Part shown: positions 11,365 to 24,229 of the stretch, one piece after another
Position numbering within the stretch: the first letter of the stretch is position 1
Layout: each line of letters opens with the position of its first letter
DNA from: Diphasiastrum complanatum
Lineage: Eukaryota; Streptophyta; Lycopodiopsida; Lycopodiales; Lycopodiaceae
Length of the DNA stretch: 64,000 bases
Direction of reading: 5' to 3'
Assembly: GCA_029204225.1 (NCBI GenBank)
Contig: CM055097.1
Span: forward strand, 40,769,028 to 40,833,027
Notes under the pieces: generated by a model
Seen by the model: only the letters and a program-made list of their open reading frames with translations
Told to the model about the DNA's origin: nothing
The model's database searches: none
Translations under genes and position numbers: made by a program

Positions 11365-11680
11365 AAATTTTAGATTTTCATGTGTTTGTGAATCATTCCA
11401 CCACATCATATACCACCTTTCACATGACATAGGTATCAACTATCAAATTAGTATCAAAGGGTTGCCCGGCTGCGGCTGTTTCGCTTCCCTGCTCTCAGCC
11501 TCTTGCTATATTGTATCGCAAAATTTCAAATTTTCATATGTTTGTGAATCATTCGACCACATCATATACCACCTTCACATGACATAGGTATCAGCTATCA
11601 ACTATCAACCGGTTGTTGGGCAACTTGGGCTGCGGTTATCTCTCTTCTCCGCTCATAGCCTCTTACTATATTGTACCCTA
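11365..11680. repeat. Two-copy tandem duplication, period 156 bp
   Basis: The phrase TTTGTGAATCATTC starts at 11385 and again at 11541. Both copies continue with an ACCACATCATATACCACC stretch, then CATGACATAGGTATCA, then a GGCTGCGG word and a CTCTTRCTATATTGTA end. The copies differ by small indels and point changes, so the duplication is not very recent. Confidence 0.85.
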
Positions 11681-12578
11681 AAGAAGAGCTAAGATACATT
11701 GAATCTAATACGGAGATTCAGATCTCATGCCTGCATGCGATAGATAAATCATAATAGATTTCACAACACTGTTCCAAACGTCCCTAGGAAAGCGTTCTTT
11801 AAACTTGTTTATTAGAATTCATCACGTAAGCTGACGTAAAACTTTCTGTATGAATGTCGTCATTCGTGAAGAGAATAACAATTGTCCTCATTCGTAAGTA
11901 GCTTTTGACAAGTAAAATCAAAGGAAGGAAATTCTCGACTCCACACTAACTCAGGAATCGCAACATCATTGAAATACACCATTCTCGGCTCTATTCTTGT
12001 GCACCGACTACAAAGTGAAGATTCATGTCAGAACAGTGGCTTATTTTTTATCGATACCTAGCGTGTTCGATAATAAAAATGAAAGTCATGTCAATCTCTG
12101 TTGATGAGCAATGACTACACCCTCAAACTTCATGTTAACATACTGCTTACAGACCTACCTACTTTTCATCGGTAAACATACAGTTTCCATAACATCAGTG
12201 AAATCGACGGTTGAAACTTAAAATAGCAACATTAGTTGCCAATGCTAGAAACTGTCAGTGTACTGTTTGATGCTTTATCCGTTTTATTAACTTCAAATTC
12301 AGAGATATCGGAGCACCACTCTAGATCATTTGGCAGTGTTACTGATGCTGGAAAGTTATATGAACCAACTTTGTAGCGTGCCCTTTCTTCAAACTTTTCA
12401 CTTCAAAATGGGCTTCCGACTGATCTTTTCATAAGACAAAAGGACCCTAGTACCTCGAGGAGGAAAATGTCTCCCTCAAACGAATGCTTGATTAAAGGAT
12501 GGGGCTCAAATGCAAAAAGTATGATCAATCCACAAGCAACACGGTCTGCACGAGTGATGTTTAGAAAGAGAAACTCAT

Positions 12579-12641
12579 GAAAAAGTCATAATATTAATTC
12601 ACAATTCTTGTGAAAAGTCATAATATTAATTCACAATTCTG
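12579..12641. repeat. Tandem duplication, period 32 bp
   Basis: AAAAGTCATAATATTAATTC followed by ACAATTCT occurs twice, at about 12581 and 12613, virtually identical, indicating a recent short tandem duplication. Confidence 0.9.
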
Positions 12642-15329
12642 TAAAGCTGCCACCTAGAAGTACAATGGCCTTAGTGGTGTTGAGAAAATGCACATGTCCT
12701 GCTCTTTGGGGAAGTGTTCTTGAAATCTCTTTGGGCTTTCCTTCCAATATCCTACATTTTTTTTTAACGATTTTTGAAATTTTTTTACTTCCAAATCCTA
12801 CATCTCATATTTTTTGCTTGCAAAATACTACAAATTTACATTCATAAATTATTTTATTAATTTAATTAACCTATGTAAGCCAAGTCAAAGTTATTGGTTT
12901 TTTGAAAATCAACTTCTTATAAGTTTTTCATGAAATCGGTTTTCGACCAAAGATGCCGATTCAATTCTCAAGAGATGCCAGCTTTCCCGAACACTGCTTT
13001 GGGGGGTGTTTTGATTGAAACAAATGTGGCCCTTATGCATGTAAATAAACTCATTCCAATGAACTCATAGTGGATCCACATGATTAAGAATTTGCGCAAA
13101 AAACACATGATCCCACTATGAATCACTACATAGCATATCTCCACATATCACGCCCAATCTGTATATATTATATGCCTAATTGAGAATCCTGTGACCCGGT
13201 TATCCTAAGAGAGTATAACTCTCAAAGAGTTCTATTTCATTGAATAACAAACCAAAATCTCAATCGGAGATTTTTTCCAAAAGAATATATTATTAACCAA
13301 AAATTTCTTCCTTTGTATCAACTCTGAATTCTCACTAAAATCAAGTTGATCAAAACTAGCAAAGAACCATCTAAACAACCCTTTCTTGTAATAGAACCAC
13401 CTAGTCTAGATACTAAGCAATCAGATTCATAATCAATGACTTTCTATCCATACAACAATGATTTCTAAATTAATTTCCATATATATTCTAATTGGATTTT
13501 CTAACAATCCTTAGAAGATCCCAACAATATCCAAAATATCCTATCAATTCTGATTCAAAACCAAGTCCTTCATCTATACACATTACAGATTCCATCTAGA
13601 ATCAATGCTATAGATGTTTTCCCTAGGCAAACTCTCTATCACCCTACTTCTCCTCCTTTTATTATGAAATTCCACAAGTTTCCAATAAAAGTCATATCAC
13701 ACCAGATACAGCCTAGGAGAAGTCTTACAGAAGATCTCACTAAAAGGGACAGGTCGAAAACATGTGTTGCATCAACTGAATCAAAGAAAATTAATGTCCC
13801 AACATATCTGCATAACAACTTATTCCAAAAGATATTCTTCATTGGTTATAGACACCATTCCTCTTGGGAAACCAACTCGAATAGATCAGAAAAGGATTCA
13901 CACATGGGCCAACTAATTATTCCCAATTAGTTACACATGAACACAATTATTAGTCTAGGAAAAAATTATTTAACCTTTCATGCAATATCATCCGAGGTGT
14001 TTAGGTAGCTACCACTACCTTCTAAGTAATCAATGAATCGGGTTAATAGATTTAATATCCAGAAATCCTCGAATATACTCTCAGAAAAAAGAAATAGCCC
14101 ACAGGGGGTCATGACCAATACCTCAAAGATATCCCGACAAAAAAATCCTCTTGTGATCAATAGCAATCAGCATCATCAAGAAATATGGCTTTATTAATGT
14201 CACCACGATCAATTAGCTTCAAATCTTCTCTTTGGAATTGGATGTGTCCCATACCACAGGTTCTTCTTCCAAGAAGACCATTCACTTTCCAAGCAATCAT
14301 TCCAAAAAAATCACTTGATTAATTGAAACTACAAATACTTCAACGATTTAATCAGAATCTCAAGATTCAATAAATGATTTAAATAACTTTAGAATCCCAT
14401 TTATCAGTACTATGCCAAGTTTTTTGGAATTACTAAATTCCAACTTCATAGTATGAATTCCCATTCATAGCCACTTTCACCCTTTTCCAAATCTTTTTGG
14501 TCACTAGTTTGTCATGCCATATCATCTCGTTAAGTTGACAAATTTAGAAACTAGAAAGCACGAGTGCAAAATCAAGATCCAATCAAAACAAATCTGATTA
14601 GACTGATTCTACACAATTTTTTGATTCTAGAAAGAGTTTATGATTCTATTGATATCTTTTTTCCTTCATTCATTTGGACTTAAATTTTTTATTTTAAAGT
14701 TTGGGCCTACCTTGGTCAAAGTTTTGTGAAATCTTGGACCCTAGTCACTAATTCATGATTGCCCACTTAGCAGTTGGAAAACAAATATTTACTTCGGACC
14801 CAAAACAACAACGTAATCCAGGTGAAATTCCACATAGAATTTAGCCTTTTTGCCTGTCTCCAAGGGATTTCCTTCACCCGAAGGAAGTTGTCCCTTCCAA
14901 AAACAAAAGGACCAAAAAATTCATTTTCTGTCCAATACTAGTGCACAAATTGTAATAAAGACACTAAATTGCATCTAGTTACATATACTAAATTCCCCAC
15001 TATGCATGGGCTCGACAAGTATCATCACACTGAAATAGGCACATGTCTGACTAATAGGCCCAACCTGGGCTAAACTAATGAAAAAGCCAAGACATGCCTC
15101 TGAGTAAAGCATAAACCGTCAAAATTAATATATTGTACAAGCTAATTTTTCCTACGTGTGGATACTCCGCTAACCCAAGTAGCCAGCTTCAGGACGAGCG
15201 CAACTAATATGTCGATGGCGGATCAAGTCTTAGTGACAACCAAATATAGTAAATCTAATTAATTGTACACTAATTACAGTATCACATTTAGAGCTTACAT
15301 AAATGAATCAGATCAAAACTGATTTCTAG

Positions 15330-15598
15330 CAGATCAAGTGCTTGAGGAGTGATAATGGTGGTGAGTACATTGCTACCAGGTTCAATCATTTGATCAAGAG
15401 GGAGTAGTACACAAGCCCAAGGACACCACAACAAAATGGAGTGGCTGGGAGGAATAATAGAACCTTATGTGAAGGAGCTAAATGTTGATGACAATGTTGA
15501 TGATACTTTGGATGTTGATGGTGAAGAGCCTTCTTCAAGTCAAAATTTAAGGAGGACATCAAGGAAAAGGCACCAACCTTTGAGGCTCACTTAAGATA
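15330..15598 (+). pseudogene. Ty1/copia integrase scrap joined to IN-RT linker
   Basis: 15330-15460 encodes CLRSDNGGEY (second catalytic aspartate region), an internal TAG, then TPQQNGVAGRNNRT. The usual copia motif here is GVAERxNRT, so the catalytic glutamate is changed to glycine. Immediately after, in another frame, comes an acidic stretch ending in RRTSRKRHQPLRLT, which is the linker normally found between integrase and RT. The rest of integrase is therefore deleted. Identity rests on these motifs; no LTR is assigned. Confidence 0.8.
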
Positions 15599-15814
15599 AG
15601 AAGGGTAAGCAAGTTGTTGGTGGTACAAACTATGGAATATAGATTTCTGGCGAGCATGAAAAAGTGCGCAAGTATCCATTTGAGTGAGCATGGAAAAGTG
15701 AGCACTATGTTAGATAGTCCAAGTGTGAGAGAGCCATGAAAATATTTTTTTAATACATATGACTCTTATGTGATGCAGTATTGTACAATACTACTAGAAT
15801 ACTAAAAATAGGAT

Positions 15815-16155
15815 ATTTTGTCAACATGGAGACATCCAAAAAAAGATGATAGATACCTATCATACATTGGCTATCAAATTAACTTTCTATCGCACTATTG
15901 CAGTACAATTCTATTTGTAGCATTCAGGGAAAAAAACAAAACAAACATTTTCCAACATTGTGAATATGTATACAATAATACAATAATGATAAATACAATA
16001 TTTTTTGTGAACATGGACAATGATATATACCTCATACATAGTGGCTCTTGAATTGATTTCTGGCCACATTATTGTAGTGCAATTATGTTTGTAACATTCA
16101 AATAAAAAAATAAAACACACATTTCCTATCATTGTGATTATTTATCAATATAATC
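15815..16155. repeat. Diverged tandem duplication, period ~187 bp
   Basis: ACATGGA at 15824 and 16011 begin two blocks that share GATA-type dinucleotide stretches, a CATACAT word, a TTGYAGTRCAATT stretch and a poly-A/ACAAACA end. It lies just beyond the 3' end of the Mutator-like transposase, so it could be subterminal sequence of that element. Confidence 0.65.
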
Positions 16156-16253
16156 AGATCCACATGTATCAAAGTGTTTAGACTATGAAACAAATATTGT
16201 TTTTTAAAAAATTGTTGATTTGACAAATACAACTTCACCAATAAACATAGATG

Positions 16254-18440
16254 TCAACTAGATGGGGAATTTTCATAACAATTGTGCACAAGACAGACCT
16301 CAATGTTTGAAAACATGGGTTGGTGTATGTACATGCTATTATTATGATCTAATCCAAATACCCTCATGTAAACAAAATACATATGTTTACAAGCCAAAAA
16401 AAATTTCTCTCTTGTAGAACGAAACATAAAATCTGGACACGTGCAAGAGGGGTTAGTGCTTATTGTGACTCTATACGTATGTCCCTCAATCCTTGAGTGA
16501 GCTGTCTCTATCTCAAAGACTTCATGTTCTTTTGTGCTCACTACTTTTTTTGCTCATTGTCATATTGGTAGTTGACTCTATTCTCTTTATAGCTTCCTTC
16601 GTTACATGTGGCCTATAGCACCCATTTCTAGTGTCTTCTTGGTTTTTAGGCAATGTTGTTGGAACCTCAATTTCAGTTTCCAAATGAAAACCTGCCAAAT
16701 TGAGATTCTCAACCTCCTCATTTGTTAGGTGGATGCCGGTGACTATGGGCCAAGTACCTGGAGCCATTCCGGGTATTGCTTGAATGCTCCAATAGGGATT
16801 CCATGTGTTTTGAAAATTGTTGCTGCAAAAGTCACATGAATTGTCCTTTCTTCCATGCATTGTACTGTAGCATACCAAAGAAACATGGAGCGAGTTTTCC
16901 CTTTACTCCTCAGGCCATCTTTTGGTCACATCTCCCTTTTCCTTCAAGCCATCCCATACATCTGACGTTGCTTCTAGCTGGTAATCTTCTAATTGCCAAA
17001 AGTGCATCATTCACATTTCTCTCAACAACTCTTTCTCCATTTTGTGTTGTTTTCTCCACCTCATTTTGTTGTGTAGCACCTATAATTTCTGACTCTTGTC
17101 ACTCTGTTATGTTCACCACGAACACTCTGCTTTCGAGTATGTGTGGTGTACTCAGATCTATGGCTATCACAATCATTCACACCCTCCACATCTATTGGTC
17201 TTCTTTTTCTTCTGAAAGTTGTGCTATCACCATGCATTTGTGGGTTCTGATCAATTTTAGTCTCTGTCACAGCATGTTGCACCACACAATTAACAAACCT
17301 AGGTTGAGGTGTTGCATTCGCTCTACAAAACACCCGATCAACGAGATCTTGCAAACTTGGTCCACATCTTATGTGTCTCTTCTTGTTGAATGAAATTTGT
17401 TTAATTTTTTGCAAAATGGCATTTGCAAAGTCTGTCATGGCAGCATCATGAAGAGAGATCTGTTTTATTTGTCCTTCTCCAGCTAACCAATTACCATGCA
17501 CTGACTCCGCCAAATTTGTTCGTGGTGTTCATGCTAGGTCCTCAATATTATCAACATTGACGATCTGCAATAGGTAAAAAAATCAAAATTAATATATTGA
17601 TCTACGTGCTGCATAAAAATATGTGTGTACATGCAAGATTGGGTCGATTTCCAAGTTAAGCCTTACAGGAGACATCAGATTTCTCCAATGGGCTATTCTG
17701 AGATTCCACCAACTCATCCAGGAATCCATATATTGAAGGGCATTGTCTCTCACGTTTCATGTGTTCCACCACGTTATGATTTGTCTATACATAGAAATTG
17801 CTATCTCTCTGCTTGTTGTCTTCCTCCAACTTTCACACAATTTAACATGATGCTTTCTGTGCTCCTTAGTGACATATATCTCAGTGTGGATTTTAAGGCT
17901 TTGTTCCTAGTGAAACAAACAAGATCTCTCTCTATCGTCCGTAGTGTTCTCTTGATTGTATATTTTTATGATTGCATGCCAGTTCGCTTGTGTCTCATCT
18001 GCCATAAACCCATGAAAATTTGGTTGATTGTGATTATTTTTCATCACCACTACATTGAGCTTCTCCCAGAACAAGACTTGAGCTCCCTCGTCTTCTTCTT
18101 TCATTTCACATGTTGCTATTGTGCAATTCTTGCAAGCTATTTAAGAGAGAATACATTGTTAGTTGGCAACAATAATACAAAGAGTAATATGATAGAATCT
18201 TGACAATTTTATTAAATTTACTTACTTTGGATCGTACACATGGGCAGCCATTGTCACCCATCCATTTACTGTGTGTGTGAGATCAAACATTATCCAAGCT
18301 CTTTTAAAATTGCCAGATCCTTCTCTATTATGTGGCATGTTGTAAACGATGTGTTTGAAGCCAACCTTGCAAGAAAACCCAGAGTGGTCTTATTTGAGCA
18401 ACATGATGTTTTTTGTTTGGGATGGGAACAATAGGTTGAG
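16254..18440 (-). pseudogene. Mutator-like (MULE) transposase with SWIM finger, broken
   Basis: Reading leftwards on the minus strand: about 18390-18230 has KVGFKHIVYNMPHN and MFDLTHTVNGWVTMAAHVYD, matching the start of a MULE-type DDE core. About 18104-17907 has FWEKLNVVVMKNNHNQPNFH, GFMADETQANW and RERSCLFH, the middle of that core. 16541-16254 has CTCPDF and ACKHMYFVYMRVFGLD, a C-x-C..C-x-H SWIM zinc finger. A probable intron lies at about 18133-18230 (GTAAGT to ATAG). 17061-17513 and 16522-16878 are intervening coding parts. A TAA precedes DHSGFSCK and there is a frameshift next to the SWIM frame. The enzyme would bind element ends and cut DNA in the nucleus. It lies head-to-head with the methyltransferase-like gene at 18589. 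Confidence 0.65.
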
Positions 18441-18588
18441 GGCCTTCATGTCACAGATAAAAGAAAGCAAGATTGTTTTGTTTTTCTCTTCATATCCTTT
18501 TTGTGTTTCCATGGGTATGTTTACATTAATAGAGAGGGTTTGTCTGTTTTTTAATTACACTCGTTTAAATATTTTTTCATGGATGTAG

Positions 18589-21500
18589 CTTTCCAAAGCA
18601 TGAAGTATTGGCACATTCATGTAGCTGCCATGTTTATCAACTTCGAGAAGCGAGATGAGGGAGAGTTGCTACTGGCCTTGACTGGAATAAATAGGTAATT
18701 GTGTATTTTTTCTATAAATATATGTTGATGTCATGCCCCATATCATAATTCATTTTTTCTTAAAGCTACTAATATTGCACATATATAGCTTGAACTACTA
18801 CTCCATGCAAGAGAACTTTCATTGACCTACTGCTAGTTCAGTTGTCTTTAAAGGATTTTTAAAATATGGGAATATGATTTAGTGTTTCATAGTTTATATC
18901 TAAAATGCAAATATGGATTTTTTGAGGCAATCGGTACTAGTCTATGAAGTACTCAATGAACTTACCAGTGTGCACTGTAGAATTAATGTAGAATATATCG
19001 TAATTTTTTACACATCCTCATTGTATAACATCTCATTCTTTATTACAGGCTCAATAAGGCTTATGTTAGGCCCAATCTATCTGACAGAATATTCCAGACT
19101 AGACAGTTTGGTACAGCCAACAAAGAAGCCCTTTTAAAACATATTCCTCACGAACATTTAATATGGATGGGCAAAGAGCCAGAAAAGGAGACCAAGAGAG
19201 ATGGAGCTCAGAAAACGTGGTACAATTGCTCTTTAGCACTATTGAGCCAGATCGTCTTCAAGGTAAAGCATTATCTTATGGCACTTGAAAGTTTCAAAGA
19301 TTATATGTTTTCAAAAAAAATATTTTTACAGTCCCTCCTTAAACTCTAGTGGTACATGGATGTATCTAACTTACTACAAGGCCAATGGCCGATTGTGGCG
19401 ATGGTTAGTAAATTGACCCACTAAAAGATCAATAGACTGAAAAATTGACCCACAAGAAAGTCATAAAGTTATTGAGTTAAAAACACAAAGGAAGCAGCAT
19501 CGACCAATGATGTGATGCTCTCCAAGTAAAGAAAACAGTGGAAATTTATACATTGATATACACAAATCTGCATTATGCAACTTGATTTTATAACAGTTTC
19601 TTGCGAATCATTGATTTCCTTCATTGTTTTTTTACTTACTTCCTTTTACCATATAACCCTCCTCAAACTTTTTATGAATCATTTCTCAAATGCATGCCGA
19701 TGGTTCTATTCTAGTTATTGATAAATTGTTATTTGAATGCACATAGCACATTTGCTCTAACTTGCTTTTCAAAGAATAAATGTTTGTAGTTCGAAGGGCA
19801 TAAATTTGAAGGATCAATGTGAATTCATATGCATGATGAGTTCGAGGAGAGAACAAAAGAGTATCAAGTTGAGTCATCCACATCAGCAGAGGAAGCAAGG
19901 CAACATGCCATGAAGGAAATCGAAAGTCATTTCAAGGTCAAGTGCTACGAATTGTCTCAAGTAGCCAATCCTGCAAATGGCGATGAGTTTTTCAGGTTGG
20001 TCATGACCATTCCATGGGATAGGCCAAAGCTTCACGTGGCTTCAGAGGAGAAGCTCATCTTGCTATCCATTGCCAAGGTAAATAAACTCACTCTAGAACA
20101 CTTAGTTTTTTTTTTTTTTTACGTTAATAAATTTGTAACATTTGACTACAAATTGATTGATGTCAATAAAATTGATAGAACTAATTATACTTTATAACCT
20201 ATAAATTTAATATTGGAGTGTAGGTTGCTGCTAGGAAGGCGAATATAGTGAAAATCATTATCAATCCTTTGGAGCACGCACGAAATTTTGTTATCATGCC
20301 GAGAGATAAGAATGCATGTATGGATAGACATTGAAACTTTTTGGATACAACTAGAGGACCACACATGCCCACAGTTGATTGAGATTGTGGAGCAGGTAGA
20401 GTTCATTAGCCTACCCCGATCGTTTCCCATGTACTTGAAAACATGGAATGAAAGTACTAATTCTTAGATATTTTCAACGTCATCCATGGCAAGATAATGC
20501 ATTCCCTCCCGTCTGAAAATCAACCGGATATCAGTGAGGAGGCTTGTATTCAGGTAAACTTGTTGACATTAAATGTTTTGAGTCTGTATTTTTCTTATAT
20601 ATTTTGTGATTCTTTTGTGATATCATAATACCAAAGACATAATCAGGTTCTCGTTTCAAAATGCAGATGGCTATCTCAGTGCGTTGCTAGCAAAGAACTA
20701 ACATCAGTTCCCACAACATGTGGACAATGGTGTAATTTGGAAGAGGGACAGTCCATGTACACCACGTCTATGATTGCAACGGTATGGATTATTAAATTTG
20801 TTATGATTAGCATCGTTTAAGTGTACATTGGAATTGGGGAGCATGTTCAGATTTATGATGTTTTGTGCTCTTTGCGTTCCCTGGCCCAACAATACAAGAG
20901 TGTTCTCCATGTAGGCGCCTAATTAGTGGACTGCCCAAAAATCAAGTTATAGGCTATTTCAATTTTTGTAGGGCCTTAACTACTTGGGAAAAATTGAACT
21001 GCCCTTGGTGGCTTGACTTCCCTAAGGGACACACTCCCGATGAAGAGATTGAGATGAGAAATGCTGCCACCAAGGCATCTCAGGAGGAGAGCGAAGAACT
21101 AGTAAGAAATTTATGTTTCCTAATGTATGAGCATCGCTTAATGATTTAATTGTGCTACAACATATTTCAACATTATTTTTTTTTATGGAATTCAGACTAG
21201 GGAATAACGAACTGAAGCTTCAAAGGGTCAGGGATGGAGGTGAAGACTTTCCCTGATAAAAAGCCTACGATGCCTATGGTGCAAGATCATGTTGTTGTCC
21301 CTAAACAACGGAAGCGTAGAGAGAGGGTGAGTGATGACAGCATGCATACTCATTATGAGATGACACCAACCATGAGACATGATGAGGACACCTATCCACC
21401 TTCTGACTTTCAAAGAGATGATTCTATCGCAGCAATTGAGCGAAAGCTCAAACTCATTAACATTCCAGAGTAAAATCAATATCACCATTATTTTCTGGCC

Positions 21501-22454
21501 ATTTATATGTTATATGCAGTCATTTGTATATGTGTATACTTATGGTTATCTTTGATGCTTCTACAAGCTGCATGCAAGCATAGAAAGGTCAAGAGCACTT
21601 TGGAATGACTTTCAAGAAGAGTTCATCAAAGTGTTCTGCAATAATAGTAGCATTAGAGGCCAACCAACCCCCTTCGAAGCTGTGGAGCTTGTTTTTGTAG
21701 ACTTTCCAACATACATAGTCTTGAATGGCACACACGAGGAGGGTATTCCAGAATGGAATTTATGGTCTGATGAACTTTGTGAATCTGCATTTGCCGTGGC
21801 TGAAAGTATTACTACAGATAATGGATTCTTTGTCACACTGCATGGTGTGCCCCCACAATGTCAAAATGGATGCGCAAGCAAGAAAATGGGGAATGGAGTT
21901 GTGTGAGAGGTCCATAGTTCATAGTGCGACCCCCCTTGGTTGGACATATTTAGATCCACGTCATGTGTTATGTAGTGGGTAATATTCATCTCTCTTACAC
22001 AACTTTAATGTATGCACTTATTTCTCAAGTGCTTCACTTCCTGTTGATGTTCAGTCAGGTTCATTGCCTCACACTATCTGCATACCATAGAGAATTTTAT
22101 GCTAGTTCCACTCCAAATTTTGGGGCTATTCGTTTCCAACGGCAACTAATCGACATATTTCAAGATAGGGCCCAAGAGAGTGAATGGCTAAGACACGAAG
22201 GTTGACCTATTCGTGGACCCAGCCAGTGTAGCTGCAAGTTGTGGGACTATATATTGAGAGTGTTCGTTAAGCCTGGAGATGTAGCGGTCGATCTCATGAG
22301 TGAAACAGACACATTTTTAAAGGTTGCAGCACTTTCAGGCAGAATTGGAATAGGAATCGACAACGATGAAAATTTGCCACTTGTTTTCTCAACAGTATGT
22401 GAAAGTAAGTTGCATGTGCACATTGGAGATTGTTATTCATTAGAGAAAATTTGA
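18589..22454 (+). pseudogene. DNA amino-methyltransferase-like spliced gene, broken
   Basis: Ten exons can be proposed with GT-AG borders: 18589-18694, 19049-19262, 19790-20077, 20224-20395, 20468-20553, 20667-20781, 20851-21101, 21196-21469, 21568-21978 and 22055-22454. The last two carry the recognisable domain: VELVFVDFPTYIVL (motif IV position, normally [D/N/S]PP[Y/W]) followed by IPEWNLWSDE and NGFFVTLHG, and later LWDYILRVFVKPGDVAVDL with ALSGRIGIGID (motif X-I, normally DPFxGxG). This motif order (IV before I) is that of permuted, bacterial-type N4-cytosine/N6-adenine DNA methyltransferases. Both signature motifs are degenerate. There are TGA stops at 19820 and 22203 and likely frameshifts near 20300 and 21865, so it is probably inactive. 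Upstream exons (KEALLKHIPHEHLIWMGKEP, NPANGDEFFRLVMTIPWDRP) are of unknown family. The true first exon was not found. Confidence 0.55.
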
Positions 22455-23401
22455 GTTTGAAAAGGGCCCTTTAAAAAGATGCTCTTTATTTTTTTTCAAC
22501 TTTTAAAGCTTTCTCTAGAACAATAGTAAAACTCCATGTGTACTTCTATGTAACGTAGAAAATCTGCCCAAAAAAGTGGGGCAAACTTTTTTTAAATGAA
22601 TATAGTAACATATTTAAGAAGAAAAAAAAAATTATTTTTAACCTTGAATTAGACAGGGAGAGTAGGGGAGAACGAGCACATAAAGGAGGGAGGGGGAGGG
22701 AGAGAGGGGGGGGCGCACGCCTCCTTGGGCTGAGGGATGGGCCCCCTTCGGGGCACTGGCCCCATTCAGGGTGCGAGTTCCAGATGGGGGGCCCCTGGCC
22801 CCCACGGGACAGTGCCCCCCCCTTCCATGCCACAACAACTGGGGCGCGCTGGAGTAGTGCGCGCACCCTCCCATCCTAGCATCTTCGAGAGGGTAGCCAG
22901 AGTGCACCGAAGGGAGGTAGGTGCGTGGGTGGGTGGGTGGGCCAGGCCTGCACGGTTTTATTTATTACCTTCGAAAGTACAAATGGTTCCAAGTTTGAGA
23001 TATGAAATTTTTTCAAAAAGTTTCAGGTTTCTAAAACTTGACTTTGCTCAATTTGAAAATATAACACAAACTCTTCAAACTTTGTGAATCTAATCTATGT
23101 TCACAAAGTTTTCTTTAAAAACTTAAAGGCTTAAGTTTGTTAAGACTTAACTTCATAAATCAAAGTTTTAAAGTCGGTAATCCAAAACCATTGATTGTAA
23201 AAAAATTTGCACCATGCCCCCTCATTAATTTTGATTTTTTCAAGCCTTCTCTCACACTCCTTATTATCTCTTTTTTTCACATTAATGGTCTAAATTTTTT
23301 TTAGTTATATTATACTTGACTGCCCGAGTTGTAAACTCGGGCAGCCTACGTGGCAATCCTCATAGGGCCCTTTTCAAACTAAAATTTCCTCTAATGAATA
23401 A
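22433..23401. repeat. 38-bp inverted repeat pair flanking ~890 bp
   Basis: Bases 22433-22470 and 23364-23401 are reverse complements with 36 of 38 matches, each ending inward in AGGGCCCT. No matching target duplication was seen outside. Two readings are possible: the ends of a ~970-bp non-autonomous DNA transposon, or two oppositely oriented element termini starting with AGGGCCC that face each other. The left arm overlaps the last codons of the methyltransferase-like frame. The interior holds a G/C-rich block (about 22675-22960) unlike its surroundings and no gene. Confidence 0.75.
23320..23344. repeat. Perfect 11-bp palindrome with 3-base loop
   Basis: CTGCCCGAGTT, GTA, AACTCGGGCAG: the arms are exact reverse complements. 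It sits 19 bases inside the right arm of the 22433-23401 inverted repeat. No T-run follows that would make it look like a bacterial-type terminator, and in plant DNA it is more likely a transposon end or chance hairpin. Confidence 0.85.
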
Positions 23402-24229
23402 TTTTTCTCTCTATTGTATCATCAAGTCTCGTCTAATATTTTTCAACCTTATTTGTCGCAGATCATACTTGGGGAAAAGCTTGGAGTTGGTTAATATGTT
23501 GTCATAAGAATCTATTCGTTTCGCCTATCTACTATCAGGATTCATGTTTTGATGCTACTATGATTGAATTAAACTTGGAACAATACCATTTAGTTTTGAT
23601 ATCGTATACGGTCATTTTTTGGTTTGCATAACCGATTGTTCAATGCAAGGACGTTTGGCATTAATTCAATTTATGTTTTTTCTATTCATGTGTGTGCATC
23701 TAATTGCAATGATATAAGATGTGTATAGTATAAATATATTTGGTTGCAATTTAAGGATATGAACTGTGTCATCATCGACCACTACTAAAATAGGTCTTCT
23801 AGCAAGCATTAACAAATCTCTAGAGTTGGAAGAAAGTTTACAAGCTATGGTCACACTAAATTTGATCTTTTGAACACTGAAATCTAAGTTTCTTGTCTAC
23901 ACCTTGAAATTTGCTTGTCTGTAGGTTGTGTACTCATCATTTTTATCATGGTTTACATGTGTCTATTTGTTCTCATGTGCTCCTTATAGTGGCATTTTGG
24001 GTTTCTACATCCTTTTTTTGCATATTGGTGGTGATATACTAATTTTTTGTGTATAAAATGTTATTTTTCTTATGTGTATGGGTTGTCACATGTGAATATT
24101 TTCCAAGCCCAAATAGGCCTTCAGTCTAGCAAGAGCCAGCACTTCAAGTATCAAGATCTCGTCCTCGAGCGGTAATACTAACTACTGAAGAAAGTGTCTT
24201 CCAATAGGTAAATTTCCGTATGGTGACAA
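23402..24229. other. Non-coding gap
   Basis: A/T-rich sequence between the inverted-repeat block and the minus-strand accessory ORF. No frame, LTR match or repeat could be supported. The 3' LTR expected for the gypsy element on its right was not found here. Confidence 0.45.

Larger units (their letters stand above)
10400..15329. other. Long A/T-rich non-coding stretch
   Basis: No coding frame with recognisable motifs or convincing splice structure was seen over almost 5 kb. Two local duplications are listed separately (11365-11680 and 12579-12641). The sequence may be heavily decayed transposon or ordinary intergenic DNA. Confidence 0.5.

Noticed and set aside
13639-14166. Frames of 62-88 codons on both strands
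   Set aside because: Short, A/T-rich, without motifs or splice context.
16776-18203. Long plus-strand frames at 16776-17393 and 17625-18203
   Set aside because: They lie opposite the minus-strand MULE transposase, lack any domain signal and are its antisense shadows.
22675-22960. G/C-rich block with frames of 89-116 codons as a possible gene
   Set aside because: Low-complexity GGGCC/GGGG sequence; frames are Pro/Gly/Arg-rich on both strands and match no domain.
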